NCBI GenBank assembly: GCA_947507965.1
Contig: CANNQU010000010.1
Coordinates: 1-64,000, forward strand
Direction of reading: 5' to 3'
DNA length: 64,000 bases
From: Bacteroidota bacterium
GTDB taxonomy: Bacteria; Bacteroidota; Bacteroidia; UKL13-3
Part shown: in pieces, positions 9,615 to 20,132 of the stretch
Layout: the number at the start of each line of letters is the position of its first letter
Numbering within the stretch: the stretch's first letter is position 1
Program-made: the position numbers and the translations under genes
Notes under the pieces: model-generated
Databases searched by the model: none
Seen by the model: the letters and a program-made list of their open reading frames with translations, nothing else
What the model was told of the DNA's origin: nothing

Positions 9615-11558
9615 ATGAAAAGGCTGCTCCTTCTGATTTTTAGTCTCTATTTTATCAGTGCAAAAGCACAAACTATATTCACCTATGGCTCAACGCCGGT
9701 AAGTAAAGACGAATTTTTACGCGTTTATCAAAAAAACAACCATACCATTACCTACGATGAGAAATCGGTTCGGGAGTATTTGGAGTTATACGAGAACTTC
9801 AAACTGAAAGTAAAAGCAGCAGAAGTTTTAGGGATGGATACGTTGGAAGGCTTCAAGCAAGAGTTGGAAGGGTATCGTAAGCAATTGGCCCAGCCGTATT
9901 TAACCAGCAAAAAAGTTACTGACTTATTGGTTAAAGAAGCATACGATAGGATGTTATTCGAAATTAAAGCCTCCCATATTCTTATTAACTGCGGACCTAA
10001 TGATATGCCAAAAGACACCTTAGCAGCGTATAAGAAAGCGATGGACATACGAGATAAAGTAATGAAAGGCGTTTTGAGTTTCGACAGTGCTGCTTATAAT
10101 TTTAGCGATGACCCATCGGCTACCAGAAACTTAGGGAATCTTGGTTTTTTCACGGCATTTAACATGATTTATTCTTTCGAATCGGGAGCATACAATACTG
10201 CTATAGGTGATATTTCGGCTCCAATTCGAACTCAATTTGGCTACCACCTGATAAAAGTTACCGACCGAAGAGCAGCACGTGGAGAGGTGAAGATTGCCCA
10301 TATTATGGTAAACATTAGTGACCCTAACAGAGAAAAAATTATTGCAGAAACGGACACCACTTCGTCGAGATCTAAAATATTTGCCCTCTATGAGCGACTA
10401 AAAAAGGGTGAGAAATGGGATGATTTATGCAAGCAGTTCAGTGAAGATTTTTATACCAATCAAAATGGCGGTTTGCTTAATTGGATATCCAGTACCAGCC
10501 GATACCCGGAGGAAATTAAGGCCGCTAGCTTTAGTTTGAAAAACGACAACGACATCTCCGAACCCATTAAGTCGGAGTTTGGATGGCATATAGTAAAACG
10601 CTTGGAAATAAAGGCGGCGAGTTCTTTCGAAGAGATGAGAGAGGGCCTTATGCAAAAGATACAAAGGGATGGAAGGAGTGACATTAATAAAACGGTGGTT
10701 ATTGACAGCATAAAAATAGCAAATCAATTCAAAGAGGTCGATGCAGCCTTTGCTGACTTCCTAAAACTAGTTGATTCAACGCTACTCAACGGCTTATGGA
10801 AGATCGATAGCGCAGTGCTCCGAAAGTTAAAAGGGAAAACCATGTTTTCATTAGGCACACAAAAACTAACCCAGTACGATTTTGCCAACTATATCATGTC
10901 CTACCAAACCCCTCAAAAGAAAACAAGTATTCAAGCGATAACGAGTGGCATGTATAAGGACTTTTTAAGTAACGCCGTATATGAATATGCCGAACGTAAT
11001 TTGGCTGAAACCAACCAAGCCTTCAAATACATTTATAAAGAATACCGTGATGGCATTTTACTTTTCGACTTAACCGACAAGATGGTATGGAGTAAGGCCG
11101 TGAGCGATACCGTAGGTTTACAAAAATTTTATGAAGCCCATGCCCATGAACATATTTGGAAAGAAAGGATTGAAGTAACAAAATATGATTGCGCCGACAA
11201 ACAACTTTGCAAGAGAGCCTATAAAATGGTGTCTAAAGGCATCGAAACTGACAGCATATTGGATGCGCTAAACAAAACCAATGCCTTAAATATAACCATT
11301 AAGAAGGGCAAATACGAACGTGGGGAAAACGCTTCTATTGACTCTTTAAAATGGGTAAAAGGATCTCAAAAAATATCGGATACCCGATTTGCCATTGTTC
11401 ACCAAGTAATGCCTTCACAAACTAAATTATTAAGCGAAGCAAGAGGAACTTTCACTTCCGAATATCAGAACTATCTGGAGAAACAATGGATTATGGAACT
11501 TCGTGAAAAATACCCCATCGTTGTTGACGAAGAAGTCGTAAAATCGATATTGAAATAA
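9615..11558 (+). CDS. PpiC-type (parvulin) peptidylprolyl isomerase, secreted
   Basis: Signal peptide; two parvulin units (ASHILINCG...NLGFFTAFNMIYSFE; IAHIMVNI...NGGLLNWISSTSRYPEEIKAASFSL). Confidence 0.88.
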   Translation: MKRLLLLIFSLYFISAKAQTIFTYGSTPVSKDEFLRVYQKNNHTITYDEKSVREYLELYENFKLKVKAAEVLGMDTLEGFKQELEGYRKQLAQPYLTSKKVTDLLVKEAYDRMLFEIKASHILINCGPNDMPKDTLAAYKKAMDIRDKVMKGVLSFDSAAYNFSDDPSATRNLGNLGFFTAFNMIYSFESGAYNTAIGDISAPIRTQFGYHLIKVTDRRAARGEVKIAHIMVNISDPNREKIIAETDTTSSRSKIFALYERLKKGEKWDDLCKQFSEDFYTNQNGGLLNWISSTSRYPEEIKAASFSLKNDNDISEPIKSEFGWHIVKRLEIKAASSFEEMREGLMQKIQRDGRSDINKTVVIDSIKIANQFKEVDAAFADFLKLVDSTLLNGLWKIDSAVLRKLKGKTMFSLGTQKLTQYDFANYIMSYQTPQKKTSIQAITSGMYKDFLSNAVYEYAERNLAETNQAFKYIYKEYRDGILLFDLTDKMVWSKAVSDTVGLQKFYEAHAHEHIWKERIEVTKYDCADKQLCKRAYKMVSKGIETDSILDALNKTNALNITIKKGKYERGENASIDSLKWVKGSQKISDTRFAIVHQVMPSQTKLLSEARGTFTSEYQNYLEKQWIMELREKYPIVVDEEVVKSILK

Positions 11559-12460
11559 TGATTTTGAAAAGCATGAATAGTAGGGTGGAACGGCTTAAAC
11601 CTCATTACACTTTATTCATCATACTTTTACTTTTTGGCTATTGTAAGCAAGCAGAAAGATATAATCCGTTTAGTAAAAAAGATACGCATGGAAAAACCAT
11701 TGCAACCGTTTACGAGGCACGACTTTATGAGAGTGATTTGGTGGCCTTAAACACCAAAGAAAAAAACAAAGAAGATAGCTTAGCATTGGTGAAGGAATTT
11801 ATAAACAACTGGGTTAAGCAGCAGTTACTTTTGAAGAAAGCAAATGAGAACTTAACCGATGAGGAAAAAAATGTAACACAGCAGCTGGATGAATACCGAA
11901 ATAGTTTAATTATTTATTTATATGAGAAAGAACTCGTGCGTCAGCGTTTAGATACGCTATTAAGTGAACAAGAGATCCAAGAATTTTACGACGCGAACAA
12001 AAATAATTTCGAACAAAAAAGTAACATCCTTCAATTGAATTACGTAAAATACGAAAAAACCAGAAACGATGTAAATAAGATACGGGCTAAAATGCAAAAT
12101 GCAACAGTAGATAATGACTATGCTTTTATTGATTATTGCCAGAAGAATGCTGCTAATTATTTCTTCAAAAGCAGTATCTGGCTTGAATTTAACGACTTAT
12201 TAAAGGAAGTACCCATAAAAACGTATGACCAGGAGCAATTTATACAAAACAACAAAAATATCGAAGTATTCGACGACAAATACATATACTTTGTGAAAAT
12301 TTTAAATTTTAAAATAAAAAATAGCATTTCCGAGTTACCCTTCGTAAAGGACGTAATTAAAGCAACCATCCTAAACAACCGTAAAGTAAAACTAATGGAA
12401 GAATTGGAGCGAAAGATGATGGATGATGCATTAAACACTAACGACATAAAAATAAATTGA
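11558..12460 (+). CDS. SurA/PpiC-associated lipoprotein (N-terminal SurA-like domain)
   Basis: Lipobox-like LLFGYCKQAERYNP; ALVKEFINNWVKQQLLLKKA resembles SurA N-domain; coupled to flanking PPIase genes. Confidence 0.65.
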   Translation: MILKSMNSRVERLKPHYTLFIILLLFGYCKQAERYNPFSKKDTHGKTIATVYEARLYESDLVALNTKEKNKEDSLALVKEFINNWVKQQLLLKKANENLTDEEKNVTQQLDEYRNSLIIYLYEKELVRQRLDTLLSEQEIQEFYDANKNNFEQKSNILQLNYVKYEKTRNDVNKIRAKMQNATVDNDYAFIDYCQKNAANYFFKSSIWLEFNDLLKEVPIKTYDQEQFIQNNKNIEVFDDKYIYFVKILNFKIKNSISELPFVKDVIKATILNNRKVKLMEELERKMMDDALNTNDIKIN

Positions 12461-13809
12461 ATAGCCACCTGAACGTTACCCTGAAAACATTTTTAATCGC
12501 CCTCCTACTGCTTGGAGCGCAACTAAAAACGAATGCTCAACCGATTGTTGCCGATGAGATCATCGCGGTAGTTGGAAATAAGACGCTGTTACATTCCGAA
12601 TTTGAATTGGAGCTGGAGCAGCAAAAGAAGCAAGTCACCAACATTAATGACGACGCGGTTCGATGTGATATTTTCAACCAATTACTCATTCGTAAATTCA
12701 TGCTCATGCGTGCCGACTTGGACAGTTTAGAAGTAGCTGAAGATCGTATTGATGCAGAACTTAACAAAAGAGTTAGCTACTTCGTTTCACTCTACGGAAG
12801 TGAACGAAAAATGGAAGAACAAATTGGAAAGACGGTGTCGCAACTTAAGAGTGAGAACCGGGAGAAGATAAGAGATGAACTCCTCATACAACAACAACGA
12901 GAGAAACTGGTAGGTGGGGTAAAAGTATCGCCTAATGAAGTCGTAGCTTATTATCATAAATATCCGAAAGACAGCTTGCCAAACTTCGATGCAGAAATAG
13001 AAATTGCACAGTTCATGCGCAAGCCAAAGGTAACTTCCGAAGAAAAGAGAGTTGCATATGATAAAATAACGGATATACGAAATCAAATCATCACAGGCAC
13101 GAGCTTCCGTACCATGGCCTTACTCTATAGCGACGATAAAGGGAGTGCACGCAATGGAGGTGAAATGGACGAATTTGGACGAGGTGCCATGGTAGCACAA
13201 TTTGAAGCGATGGCCTTTAAACTTCATAATGATACCATCTCACCCATTATTGAAACAGAATTCGGATATCATATCATGCAGCTTATCTATCGAAAAGGCG
13301 ATCACGTGAAAGTACGTCATCTATTGATACGGCCTATTATGATAAGTAAAGATTATGATGATGCCCGACGATTTTTAGACAGCTTGCGTAACCTGATCTT
13401 ACGTGATAGCCTCAAATTTGAAGATGCGTGTAAAAAATATAGTGACGACGAACGTACCAGTTTTAATGGAGGCTTTTTTCTTGACCCGAATACGGGAAGC
13501 ACCAAAATTGCGGTAAATCAATTAGACAAAGAAACCTACGAGCTCGTTTCCAAACTAAAAACAGGAGAGATAACAGAGCCATTACAACTTAATTTGGAAG
13601 ATGGCTCCATCGTTTATCGTTTGCTATACCTGAAGAGTGAATCGCCTCCTCATGTGATGAACATGAAAGACGACTACCAGAAAATACAAGCCAAAGCACT
13701 AGAGGCAAAACAATATGAGATATTGAAAAAATGGCTCGTAAAAGAAAAAAACAAAAGCTACTATCACGTAAAAGACAACTACAAAGATTGCCTGAATAAA
13801 ATTTTATAA
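12457..13809 (+). CDS. SurA-like peptidylprolyl isomerase
   Basis: ADEIIAVVGNKTLLHSEFELELEQ...; two PpiC units (DDKGSARNGGEMDEFGRGAMVAQFEAMAFKL; VRHLLIRP...SFNGGFFLDPN). Confidence 0.88.
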   Translation: MNSHLNVTLKTFLIALLLLGAQLKTNAQPIVADEIIAVVGNKTLLHSEFELELEQQKKQVTNINDDAVRCDIFNQLLIRKFMLMRADLDSLEVAEDRIDAELNKRVSYFVSLYGSERKMEEQIGKTVSQLKSENREKIRDELLIQQQREKLVGGVKVSPNEVVAYYHKYPKDSLPNFDAEIEIAQFMRKPKVTSEEKRVAYDKITDIRNQIITGTSFRTMALLYSDDKGSARNGGEMDEFGRGAMVAQFEAMAFKLHNDTISPIIETEFGYHIMQLIYRKGDHVKVRHLLIRPIMISKDYDDARRFLDSLRNLILRDSLKFEDACKKYSDDERTSFNGGFFLDPNTGSTKIAVNQLDKETYELVSKLKTGEITEPLQLNLEDGSIVYRLLYLKSESPPHVMNMKDDYQKIQAKALEAKQYEILKKWLVKEKNKSYYHVKDNYKDCLNKIL

Positions 13810-13812
13810 TCA

Positions 13813-14766
13813 ATGAACGACATCGAAAGAGCCGAAGACTTAGCCCTAAAATTTAAATTACTACAGCAGGAAACCGCCAAAATCATTGTCGGTCAAACGG
13901 CTGTTGTTGAAGCCGTACTAACTGCTATTTTTTGTAACGGCCATTGTCTATTGGTAGGGGTGCCCGGCTTGGCAAAGACCCTATTAGTACAAACCATCTC
14001 TAAAGTACTTGACCTAAACTATAATCGAATTCAGTTTACACCTGACCTGATGCCCAGTGATATTACCGGCAGTGAGATATTGGATGAGAACCGTAATTTC
14101 AAGTTTATAAAAGGTGCTTTATTTGCGAATATTGTTCTTGCCGATGAAATTAATCGTACGCCTCCAAAAACACAAGCTGCACTGCTAGAGGCGATGCAGG
14201 AACGTACCATCACCATTAATGGTGTTCAACATATTTTACCCAATCCTTTTTTTGTACTTGCCACCCAAAACCCCATTGAACAGGAGGGCACATACCCTTT
14301 ACCGGAAGCACAATTAGACCGCTTCATGTTTAATGTGATCTTGGATTATCCATCGTTTGCAGAAGAAGTAGATATCGTTAAAAATACAACCGTTGACCGA
14401 AGCGTTACGTTAAACAAAATACTTTCGGCAGAAGATATCATTTCCTATCAAGCCTTGGTACGAAAAGTTACCGTGCCCGATAATGTAATAGAATATGCGG
14501 TAAGAGTAGTAAATAAAACGCGTAATGTGAGCGAATTCGCAAATGAAACGTCACGTAAATATGTGAGTTATGGTGCAGGCCCAAGGGCAAGCCAGTATTT
14601 GATTTTAGGAGCCAAATGCCATGCCTTATTACGAGGCAAATATTCGCCCGATATTGAGGATGTACAAGCCGTAGCGTATGATGTTTTACGTCATCGAATT
14701 ATTAAAAACTACAAAGCGGAAGCGGAAGGGATGAGTGTAGAAACCCTTATTAAAGCATTGTTATAA
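13813..14766 (+). CDS. MoxR family AAA ATPase
   Basis: GHCLLVGVPGLAKTLLVQTIS Walker A; ADEINRTPPKTQAALLEAMQERTITING; FFVLATQNPIEQEGTYPLPEAQLDRF. Confidence 0.95.
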   Translation: MNDIERAEDLALKFKLLQQETAKIIVGQTAVVEAVLTAIFCNGHCLLVGVPGLAKTLLVQTISKVLDLNYNRIQFTPDLMPSDITGSEILDENRNFKFIKGALFANIVLADEINRTPPKTQAALLEAMQERTITINGVQHILPNPFFVLATQNPIEQEGTYPLPEAQLDRFMFNVILDYPSFAEEVDIVKNTTVDRSVTLNKILSAEDIISYQALVRKVTVPDNVIEYAVRVVNKTRNVSEFANETSRKYVSYGAGPRASQYLILGAKCHALLRGKYSPDIEDVQAVAYDVLRHRIIKNYKAEAEGMSVETLIKALL

Positions 14767-14855
14767 ATTCATTGACCCGGCAACAAAAAAAATACGACTA
14801 GGAATAAATTGGATGAGGAACGTTTTATTATCACCCTAACCTAGCCCATTCAAAC

Positions 14856-15767
14856 ATGCGCATCATTTTCATTGGTAATCCCGAATTTGCTGTAGCCTCC
14901 TTAAAAAAGATGCATGAGAACAGATTGGATATCGTAGCCGTAATTACAGGGCCGGATAAGCCTGCTGGTCGTGGCTTGAAGGTGCAATTTTCTCCGGTAA
15001 AAGAATATGCATTACAACATCATCTAAAAATTCTTCAACCCGAAAAACTCAAGGATCCTGAATTTATTGCAACCTTGAGAGCGCTTCAACCTGATTTAGG
15101 GGTAGTCATCGCATTTCGAATGTTACCTGAAGTGGTTTGGAATTTACCCCAGTTGGGTACCATTAATTTACACGCCTCTTTATTACCACAATATCGAGGA
15201 GCGGCACCAATAAACTGGGCCATTATCAATGGGGAAAAAGAAACGGGTCTCTCTACGTTCTTTTTGAAACAGGAAATCGACACCGGCAATATTATTTTCA
15301 GTGAAAAAATTTCAATCGCTGATGACGAAACGGCAGGAGAGCTGCACAACCGAATGATGAACATTGGAGCAGCTTTGGTGTTGCAAACCATCCAGGCCAT
15401 CGAATCGAACAGTTTCCCGGAAACCCCTCAGCCCATGTTCGCCAAACTTAAGCTAGCACCAAAAATTTTTAAACCCGACGGTGTCCTTGATTTTTCTAAA
15501 GACGTGAACGAAGTTTATAATAAAATAAGAGGCCTTAGCCCCTACCCTGCGGCATCGACCATTTTAGGCGGCAAAGTTTTTAGGATTTTTTCGGCAACCA
15601 AAGAATCCGTAAATCATACCTATCGCTTCGGTAGCTATATAAAAGAAAAGCACGGTTTAAAAGTTGCGGTAGGCAATGGATTCATCCATTTAGTAGAAGT
15701 GCAGCTTGAAGGAAAAAAAAGAATGGGGATTGCCGAATTCCTAAACGGAAATAGTGAGTTGTTTTAA
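14856..15767 (+). CDS. fmt: methionyl-tRNA formyltransferase
   Basis: MRIIFIGNPEFAVASL, GPDKPAGRGLKVQFSPVKEYAL, TINLHASLLPQYRGAAPINWAIINGEKETGLSTFFL. Confidence 0.96.
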   Translation: MRIIFIGNPEFAVASLKKMHENRLDIVAVITGPDKPAGRGLKVQFSPVKEYALQHHLKILQPEKLKDPEFIATLRALQPDLGVVIAFRMLPEVVWNLPQLGTINLHASLLPQYRGAAPINWAIINGEKETGLSTFFLKQEIDTGNIIFSEKISIADDETAGELHNRMMNIGAALVLQTIQAIESNSFPETPQPMFAKLKLAPKIFKPDGVLDFSKDVNEVYNKIRGLSPYPAASTILGGKVFRIFSATKESVNHTYRFGSYIKEKHGLKVAVGNGFIHLVEVQLEGKKRMGIAEFLNGNSELF

Positions 15768-15786
15768 CCACGGAGAAAATTACCTA

Positions 15787-16695
15787 TTATTTTATCATCC
15801 TCTCCCGCTTCACTAAATAGGGGGTAAGCACCTGGCTAAAGCCTCTTGAAATATCGGCTTCAATAAAGTCGATTTTATATTGAGCGCATTTATTAATTAG
15901 TGCTGCTGTATAATCCATGACGGCTTTCTTATAGGAATCCTTCACCGCATTACTATGAACCTTAACCTGTTGTCCGGTTTCCAAATCGATAAATTCATAC
16001 GGGCGACTTTCAAAATCAAAATCTATCTCTTTGCCTTTATCGACTACATGGAAAAGCATCACTTCATGCTTATTGTACTTCAAATGTTGCAGCGCATTAA
16101 ATATATTTTCATCATCATCCATGCTGTTCATCATATCGCTGAAAATAACCACCATACTACGCTTATGAATACTCTCCGCAATTTGATGAAGGGCCGCAGC
16201 CACCTTCGTCGTTTTGCTTTCTTTTGGTTTTATGAGAAGCTTATCGAGCTGTTGCCAAAGTAATTTTTGCTGTACCACGCTGCTCTTGGCATCCATATTA
16301 AAATGCACTTCACTATTAAAAACAGTTAAACCAAAGGCATCTCGCTGTTTTTTTAAGAGGTGAACCAATGCCGCAGCAGCATAAACCGAGAATTTCATCT
16401 TGTTATTTGTTCCTTCCGGGAAGTACATTGAAGAAGAGTTATCCATTAGTATCTGGCAGCGCAAATTGGTTTCTTCTTCGAATCTTTTTACATAAAGCTT
16501 ATCCGTTCGTCCGTATAATTTCCAATCGATATAACGCGTGCTTTCACCCGAATTATAAATTCTATGCTCGGCAAACTCCACACTAAAACCATGAAACGGA
16601 CTTTTATGCAATCCAGTAATAAAGCCTTCCACCACCTGCTTTGCGATTATTTCAAGGTTGCTGTAGGCTTCTATTTCCTTTTGATTGATGGGCAT
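15787..16695 (-). CDS. DUF58 domain-containing protein
   Basis: [63 protein letters not shown] typical DUF58/VWA. Confidence 0.92.
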   Translation of the reverse strand: [302 protein letters not shown]

Positions 16696-16783
16696 AAAAA
16701 CGAGATGGTATGGCTATTGAATTACAATTATAGTGAAAAGAATATTAAAAAAAGAGCTGAGAAAAGTATACGAAAGCTAATCC

Positions 16784-17839
16784 TTAACTGGCATTCATCA
16801 CCGCAATTTGTTGTGCTACATTTTGAGCAATCAATTGCAACGCAATGGCATCAGGCCCGTTACCCAAAACGGCTGGATTACCGGCATCGCCACCTTCCTG
16901 AATACTTTGGTAAATTGGCACATCACCTAAAAAGGGAAGCTTAAATTCTTCTGCGATTTTTTTACCACCATCTTTTCCAAAAAGGTAATATTTATTCTCC
17001 GGCAGTTCAGCAGGTGTGAAATAGGCCATATTCTCTACGACTCCTAATATGGGAATATTTATACCTTGCATAGCAAACATATTTACTGCTTTTCGGCAAT
17101 CGTTAAGGCTAGCCTCCTGAGGTGTTGTAACCATAACAACGCCACTTATATTAGCCGCCTGTGCAATGGTTATATGAACATCTCCGGTTCCGGGGGGCAA
17201 ATCAAGTACAAGATAATCGAGTTCACCCCATTTTACATCATTTACAAACTGACGAATTGCGTTCGATACCATAGGGCCACGCCAAACAACGGGTTGCATT
17301 TTATCCACCAAGAAACCAACAGATAATATTTTAATTCCAAATTTCTCCAAAGGAAGCATATAGTTTTTCCCTTCGAAGTCCTCTAAGAGCGGCTTCTCCT
17401 CTTCCATTCCCAACATCAACGGGATAGAAGGGCCATAAATATCACCATCGAGCAATCCCACTTTGGCACCCAGCTGTGCCAGGCCGATGGCTAAATTTAC
17501 GGCCACCGTTGATTTACCTACACCTCCTTTACCGGAAGCTACCGCCACAATATTTTTTACGCCCGGCAATACCGTGTTTTTATCACGAAGTGAAGTTACT
17601 TCACTACTCATGGTAATGGTTATATCGGCTTCTTTGTCGACAAAAAATTTAACCGCATTTTCACTGGCTCTTTGTATCATCTCTTTCATCGGACAGGCCG
17701 GGGTAGTAAGTACAATCGTGAAAGAAACGTTCTTTCCATCAATTACAATATTACGCACCATTCCCAAGGTAACAATATCCTTTTTTAAATCAGGATCTTC
17801 AACATTCATCAGGGCTTTTAAAATTTCTTTTTCAGTCAT
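16784..17839 (-). CDS. Mrp/NBP35 family iron-sulfur carrier P-loop ATPase
   Basis: N-terminal MIP18-like domain; GVKNIVAVASGKGGVGKSTVAVNLAIGLAQLGAKVGLLDGDIYGPSIP; LDYLVLDLPPGTGDVHITIAQ. Confidence 0.95.
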   Translation of the reverse strand: MTEKEILKALMNVEDPDLKKDIVTLGMVRNIVIDGKNVSFTIVLTTPACPMKEMIQRASENAVKFFVDKEADITITMSSEVTSLRDKNTVLPGVKNIVAVASGKGGVGKSTVAVNLAIGLAQLGAKVGLLDGDIYGPSIPLMLGMEEEKPLLEDFEGKNYMLPLEKFGIKILSVGFLVDKMQPVVWRGPMVSNAIRQFVNDVKWGELDYLVLDLPPGTGDVHITIAQAANISGVVMVTTPQEASLNDCRKAVNMFAMQGINIPILGVVENMAYFTPAELPENKYYLFGKDGGKKIAEEFKLPFLGDVPIYQSIQEGGDAGNPAVLGNGPDAIALQLIAQNVAQQIAVMNAS

Positions 17840-17890
17840 CGGTTTTGAGTTATAAGGTAATCGTTAATTAATAATTTCTCGCTTCACTGC

Positions 17891-19225
17891 TTATTTAAAC
17901 ATCGGCATATTTTTAAGACTGCGTCCCATACCCTGAAATTTATTCATGGTCTTCATCATCTTACGCATCTCTTCAAACTGTTTAATCAGGTCGTTTACTT
18001 CTTGTATCGAACGTCCACTGCCTTTGGCAACTCGTTGCCGCCGCGAGCCGGTGAAGGTATCGGGATGTTTGCGCTCTTCAGCGGTCATACTGGTAATAAT
18101 GGCTTCGATCCCTTTAAAAGAATTTTCATCGATATCAACATCTTTTATGGCCTTACCCACGCCAGGAATCATGCCCATCAAATCCTTTATATTACCCATC
18201 TTTTTAATTTGGCCAAGTTGCGATAAAAAATCGTCGAAGTTAAATTCATTCTTACTTATTTTTTTCGCTAAGCGTGATGCTTCTTCCTGGTCGAAATTTT
18301 CTTGCGCTTTTTCTACTAAACTCACAATATCTCCCATCCCTAAAATACGAGAAGCCATCCTATCGGGATAAAACACATCGATGGCATCCAGTTTTTCACC
18401 GGTACCCACAAATTTAATCGGTTTTTGCACCACACTCATGATCGAGAGTGCCGCTCCACCGCGAGTATCACCATCGAGCTTGGTTAATATTACACCATCA
18501 AAATTTAGGCGTTCGTTAAATGCTTTGGCGGTATTCACAGCATCTTGCCCGGTCATTGAATCAACAACAAACAATATTTCATGAGGGTTAATTGCTGCCT
18601 TGATTCGAGCAATTTCATTCATCATCTGATCATCAACCGCTAATCGACCGGCAGTATCAATAATCACTACATCATGCACGCCGAGTTGCTTTGCTTCTTT
18701 CAATGCATTCAACGCAATCTGAACAGCGTCTTTGTTTTCGGGCTCGGCATAAACTTTCACCCCTATTTGCTCTCCTAAAACTTTTAACTGATCGATTGCC
18801 GCCGGCCTGTATATATCGCAGGCTACCAGCAATGGGTTCTTTCCACGTTTCTCTTTTAATAATTTTGCTAATTTACCCGAAAAGGTAGTCTTTCCACTTC
18901 CCTGTAAGCCACTCATCAAAATAACGGTTGGATTACCTTTGATATTAATATCTCGAGCCTGCCCCCCCATAAGTTCGGTGAGTTGATCTTGCATTATTTT
19001 CACCATCAACTGGCCCGGAGAGACCGACGTGAGTACATTTTGCCCTAAGGCTTCCTGCTTCACTTTGTCGGTAAAATCTTTAGCTATCTTATAATTTACA
19101 TCCGCATCCAATAAAGCACGGCGAATTTCTTTGACGGTTTCGGCAACATTAATTTCGGTAATTCGGCCCTGGCCTTTTAATACTTTAAAGGCTCTGTCAA
19201 GTTTAGTACTAAGGTTATCGAACAT
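17891..19225 (-). CDS. ffh: signal recognition particle protein Ffh
   Basis: ILMSGLQGSGKTTFSGKLAKLL, VACDIYRPAAIDQLKVLGEQ, VILTKLDGDTRGGAALS, M domain GMGDIVSLVEKAQ...SGRSIQEVNDLIKQFEEMRKMMK. Confidence 0.97.
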   Translation of the reverse strand: MFDNLSTKLDRAFKVLKGQGRITEINVAETVKEIRRALLDADVNYKIAKDFTDKVKQEALGQNVLTSVSPGQLMVKIMQDQLTELMGGQARDINIKGNPTVILMSGLQGSGKTTFSGKLAKLLKEKRGKNPLLVACDIYRPAAIDQLKVLGEQIGVKVYAEPENKDAVQIALNALKEAKQLGVHDVVIIDTAGRLAVDDQMMNEIARIKAAINPHEILFVVDSMTGQDAVNTAKAFNERLNFDGVILTKLDGDTRGGAALSIMSVVQKPIKFVGTGEKLDAIDVFYPDRMASRILGMGDIVSLVEKAQENFDQEEASRLAKKISKNEFNFDDFLSQLGQIKKMGNIKDLMGMIPGVGKAIKDVDIDENSFKGIEAIITSMTAEERKHPDTFTGSRRQRVAKGSGRSIQEVNDLIKQFEEMRKMMKTMNKFQGMGRSLKNMPMFK

Positions 19226-19397
19226 AAAATCAGATTATTTTTTGGAAGCGCGAATTTACAGATTAATTCACTCTGGAACAAAGACAGAATTTATAATTCG
19301 TGGTGCAAATAAAATGAGGATAATACCGATAAAAAACATAAAAAAGAAAATTTTTATTACCCCTGTTCTTCCCATCTTTGCACCCTTGATATCCTCT

Positions 19398-20132
19398 ATG
19401 CTAAAAAAATATCCATACGTACTCCTCTTCTTCCTAATCTCCTGTAAATCGTATCATACAACACAGGTTCAATGGAATACATACCATCTGGAACAGAAAC
19501 AAAACCGCCTTAACCCCGACACGGTGATGAGTACCATTATTGCACCCTATAAGGATGCCATTGATTCTCAAATGAATGTTGTGATTGGCACCAATTTGGT
19601 GGCGCTTACCAGCAAGAAACCGGAAGGAAGCTTAGGTGATTTCTTTGCAGATGCCATTCGCGAACAAGCCGAAATGATATATAATAAAAAAATAGATGTC
19701 GCTTTCTTTAATAGCGGAGGGTTACGAATTCAAGGAATTCAGGTAGGAGATATTAAAGTAACAACAATTTATGAATTGATGCCCTTCGACAACGAAATTG
19801 TCGTGATGACCATTGATGGTACGACCTTAGAAAAAATACTGGAATATAGCGCAAAGCGAGGTGGAGACCCAATTTCTGGCGTTCGCTATTTCATTAAAAA
19901 CGACCGCCCGACGAATATCACGGTAAACCAGGAAGCATTGGATTTAAATAAAAAATACACCTATGCCACCAATGATTACCTAGCCAATGGCGGAGATAAT
20001 ATGTTATTTCTAAAGGAGCTGCCAAAGGAAACAAAAAACATGAAATTACGCGACATGCTTTTCGATTATTTCAAAGCCCATCCTCAACCTTTAAATAAAA
20101 CGACCGATGGTAGAGTACAATTACAAAAGTAG
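19398..20132 (+). CDS. 5'-nucleotidase C-terminal-domain protein, putative lipoprotein
   Basis: LGDFFADAIREQAE..DVAFFNSGGLRIQGIQVGDIKVTTIYELMPFDNEIVVMTIDG; ends at 5'-nucleotidase C domain; signal/lipobox FFLISCKS; ATG19398 preferred. Confidence 0.88.
   Translation: MLKKYPYVLLFFLISCKSYHTTQVQWNTYHLEQKQNRLNPDTVMSTIIAPYKDAIDSQMNVVIGTNLVALTSKKPEGSLGDFFADAIREQAEMIYNKKIDVAFFNSGGLRIQGIQVGDIKVTTIYELMPFDNEIVVMTIDGTTLEKILEYSAKRGGDPISGVRYFIKNDRPTNITVNQEALDLNKKYTYATNDYLANGGDNMLFLKELPKETKNMKLRDMLFDYFKAHPQPLNKTTDGRVQLQK

Noticed and set aside
16564-16944. 126-aa plus-strand ORF over DUF58 and mrp genes
   Set aside because: Overlaps two convincing minus-strand genes; composition looks like a shadow ORF.
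17946-18371. 141-aa plus-strand ORF within ffh
   Set aside because: Shadow of a confidently identified ffh gene.
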